Below, one piece after another: positions 7,376-8,861 of a stretch of DNA of 8,861 nucleotides. A model generated the notes under the pieces. That model had not been told where the DNA came from. It ran no database searches and saw nothing but the letters and a program-made list of their open reading frames with translations. The stretch's first letter is position 1; every line of letters begins with the position of its first letter. The position numbers and the translations under genes are program-made. The DNA comes from Anaerolineaceae bacterium (GTDB lineage: Bacteria > Chloroflexota > Anaerolineae > Anaerolineales > Anaerolineaceae), in assembly GCA_021107195.1 (NCBI GenBank), contig JAIOTF010000036.1, positions 1 through 8,861 on the forward strand, in the 5' to 3' direction.

Positions 7376-8449
7376 TTACTTAAAAACAGTATCAACCGTG
7401 ATCTTGCCGTCCAACAGATCCTGCTGAACCTGTTCTAACTGTGCCTTGACGTCGTCCGGAGTGTTCTCATCAAAGAACTTGTTGTATGCCAGACCAACAC
7501 CGCCCTCATCAACACCCAAAGCTTCTGCGGCACCATAACCCAGGTTACCTTCCAGAGCCAAGCCAATTGCGCGGTACAGGCTGTTGTCAACATTCTTCAT
7601 CATTGAGGTCAGAATGCGGGCTGCCTGATCGGGATCAGTTTCTTCAATAATGGTTGCCTGGTCAGAGTCAACACCGATCGCCCATTTGTCCATTTCCTTG
7701 GCTGCTTCAAAGACACCAACACCGGTGCCGCCAGCAACCTGGAAGACAATGTCTGCGCCCTGCTGATACATAGCCAATGCAATTTCTTTGCCCTTTGCGG
7801 GGTCATTCCAGGAACCAGCATACTGAATGATCACATTTGCTTCATCCAGGCCAGCGTCCATAGCACCCTGCTTGTAACCAACGATGAAGTCGTTGATAAC
7901 GGGAATATCCTGCCCACCAACAACACCAATGATACCTGTTTCGGTCATCAGACCAGCATAGTAACCAGCCAGATAGGAACCTTCGTTCTGCTTGTAAGAA
8001 ACAGAATAAACGTTGCTGACATCAGTGTCAGGATCGTCGTAGTTTACGGGGGCATCGTAGATCATGAATTTCTTGTCAGGATAATCCTGGGCCAAGGTCT
8101 GCAGGAACTCAGTCATCTGCCAGGTACCAATGATCAAGATATCATAATCTTCATTGGCAGCGGCATCTTCCAAAGCGGGCTGCCATTTGGCGGGGTCAAT
8201 ACCAGCTTCAATGACTTTGACGCAAACGCCATAGTCAGCTTCTGCTTTGGTGGTGCCACGTACAGCTGAATCGAAGAATGACTTATCGCCCTGCACACCG
8301 TTGATCAAGTTAACGATCTTGAGGGTGCATTCCGGGGCAGCGGCTTCTTCAACAACTTCGGGAGCGGCGGCTTCGGGTTTTGGGGCACAACCAGCCAACA
8401 TGGCCACGATGACCATCAAACCAACTAATACATACAGTTTTTTCGACAT
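7376..8449 (-). CDS. BMP/PnrA-family nucleoside-binding lipoprotein of the ABC importer
   Basis: The 357-residue precursor has a classic lipoprotein signal: MSKK, a hydrophobic core, and lipobox LAGC with the lipidated Cys at 21. An Ala/Pro/Glu-rich flexible linker (22-40) follows, then the two-lobed BMP domain. Family blocks are NGVQGDKSFFDSAVRG (50-65), GVVGGQDIPVINDFIVGYKQGAMDAG in the middle, DIVFQVAGGTGVGVFEAAKE, and GVDSDQ. These line the purine nucleoside site in PnrA-type proteins. It should be anchored outside the cytoplasmic membrane and deliver ligand to the two permeases. The ATG follows overlapping sites GGAGAG (6 nt) and AGGAGG (10 nt). It is the first transporter gene, separated from both neighbours by structured gaps, which suits higher expression than the membrane subunits. 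Specificity for nucleosides is family knowledge; some BMP relatives bind other ligands. Confidence 0.94.
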   Translation of the reverse strand: MSKKLYVLVGLMVIVAMLAGCAPKPEAAAPEVVEEAAAPECTLKIVNLINGVQGDKSFFDSAVRGTTKAEADYGVCVKVIEAGIDPAKWQPALEDAAANEDYDILIIGTWQMTEFLQTLAQDYPDKKFMIYDAPVNYDDPDTDVSNVYSVSYKQNEGSYLAGYYAGLMTETGIIGVVGGQDIPVINDFIVGYKQGAMDAGLDEANVIIQYAGSWNDPAKGKEIALAMYQQGADIVFQVAGGTGVGVFEAAKEMDKWAIGVDSDQATIIEETDPDQAARILTSMMKNVDNSLYRAIGLALEGNLGYGAAEALGVDEGGVGLAYNKFFDENTPDDVKAQLEQVQQDLLDGKITVDTVFK

Positions 8450-8535
8450 TTGTAACTCTCCTCCTGATAAATTAAAAACGTTCTAACAACTCTACCATTG
8501 ATACTACAAACCCTTTTCAACATTCTTTGGGGATC

Positions 8536-8548
8536 ATCACCTCCTTTT
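8536..8548 (-). promoter_or_regulatory. Near-maximal anti-SD complement far upstream of the lipoprotein gene (possible STAB-SD)
   Basis: AAAAGGAGGTGAT on the minus strand complements essentially the whole usual 16S rRNA 3' tail. It lies about 85 nt before the lipoprotein ATG, which has its own site. The nearest ATG (8535-8537) is only 2 nt past GGAGG and opens a six-codon frame. It resembles the STAB-SD that binds 30S subunits and protects mRNA 5' ends in cry3A; that role here is inference. Confidence 0.45.
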
Positions 8549-8561
8549 CAGCTTTTTTCGC

Positions 8562-8580
8562 CAAGCTATAAACCAGCTTG
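8562..8580 (-). repeat. Short stem-loop over the nucleoside hydrolase stop codon
   Basis: CAAGCT and AGCTTG pair (6 bp) around a 7-nt loop that contains the TAG stop. No T-tract follows on the coding strand (it continues GGCGAAAAAAGC), so it is not a standard intrinsic terminator. Any role would be modest. Confidence 0.3.
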
Positions 8581-8861
8581 CATCATTTTCAGTGCAGCAT
8601 CCTTATAAACGCGGGTAATAACATGCGCGTTCGGAGCACCACTGGTATGATTCCAGTCAATGGCCAGCATGCCGCGGCCATATTGTCCTTCCACTTCTAC
8701 TCCTGCACGCACATCAACCACCTCAGCAATCACGGCCTGCGGGTCAAGTGCAACTGCCATCGCCAATTGATCCGGGCAGGGCATGCCTGGTAAATAAAAT
8801 TGATCGCACAGCACAGCAGCAGATACAGCGGAAATGCGTTTAAAGAACGCTGCTCGCGGGC
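8566..8861 (-). CDS. Nucleoside hydrolase (inosine/uridine-preferring family), C-terminal part, start outside window
   Basis: About 98 C-terminal residues are present, reading in frame from the window edge to TAG at 8566. The block PDQLAMAVALDPQAV followed by VDVRAGVEVEGQYGRGM, then DWNHTSGAPNAHVITRV, is the typical C-terminal third of a nucleoside hydrolase, including the Asp of PDQ that closes the calcium site. The position that carries the catalytic His in group I enzymes (HDP) is Pro here, as in several other subgroups. The family cleaves ribonucleosides to base plus ribose in the cytoplasm and is normally 300-330 residues, so roughly two thirds, with the DTDxGxDD motif, lie to the right. 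It lies 116 nt before the importer and is probably in the same operon. The family call is good. Substrate preference cannot be judged from this fragment. Confidence 0.85.
   Translation of the reverse strand, partial: PRAAFFKRISAVSAAVLCDQFYLPGMPCPDQLAMAVALDPQAVIAEVVDVRAGVEVEGQYGRGMLAIDWNHTSGAPNAHVITRVYKDAALKMMQAGL

Noticed and set aside
8517..8537. Six-codon open frame (MIPKEC) after the strong SD
   Set aside because: The ATG is only 2 nt from GGAGG, too close for normal initiation, and the peptide is too short to judge.
8531..8550. Plus-strand resemblance to the 3' end of 16S rRNA
   Set aside because: Only about 13 nt match the conserved tail, with no rRNA sequence beside it; it is better read as a strong SD on the minus strand.

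Overview
The window is a dense gene cluster on the minus strand, read from high to low coordinates. It looks like a nucleoside uptake and breakdown locus. In transcription order it holds: the C-terminal part of a nucleoside hydrolase (8566-8861, running off the right edge); a BMP/PnrA-type substrate-binding lipoprotein (7376-8449); a two-domain sugar/nucleoside ABC ATPase (5760-7307); two BPD_transp_2 permeases (4618-5763 and 3657-4631); an ADP-ribosylglycohydrolase-fold protein (2664-3653); a metal-dependent amidohydrolase resembling MTA/SAH or nucleoside deaminases (1325-2653); a divergent TrpF-like TIM barrel (516-1211); and the N-terminal half of a PfkB/ribokinase-family kinase (1-519, running off the left edge). 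I see no plus-strand gene, no RNA gene, no mobile element, no CRISPR array and no regulator gene.

Layout. From the ATPase to the amidohydrolase the genes overlap by 4-14 nt or are separated by 3-10 nt, which suggests translational coupling in one operon. Three longer gaps carry structure. The gap before the lipoprotein gene (8450-8565) holds a near-maximal anti-SD complement about 85 nt upstream of the start, at a position useless for ordinary initiation. The gap between lipoprotein and ATPase (7308-7375) holds a perfect 11-bp hairpin, suited to raising binding-protein yield over the membrane parts. The gap after the amidohydrolase (1212-1324) holds a good intrinsic terminator followed by a weak promoter candidate and a small palindrome, so the TrpF-like and kinase genes may form a separate transcript.

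How the genes may work together (inference). The BMP-type ABC importer would bring in a nucleoside or similar N-glycoside. One or both glycosidases (nucleoside hydrolase and ADP-ribosylglycohydrolase fold) would split the base from the sugar, the amidohydrolase would deaminate the base or intact nucleoside, and the PfkB kinase would phosphorylate the released sugar or nucleoside. The TrpF-like protein has lost the residues TrpF needs and no other trp gene is present. It may act on a ribose-phosphate-like intermediate. Two N-glycosidase families and a repurposed TrpF barrel around one importer do not match a salvage pathway I can name, so this may be an uncharacterised route for a modified nucleoside.

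Organism. A lipobox lipoprotein with an Ala/Pro/Glu-rich linker, strong GGAGG ribosome sites, mid-range base composition and this gene combination fit an environmental bacterium such as an Anaerolineae-type Chloroflexota. This is a low-confidence impression, not something the sequence proves.
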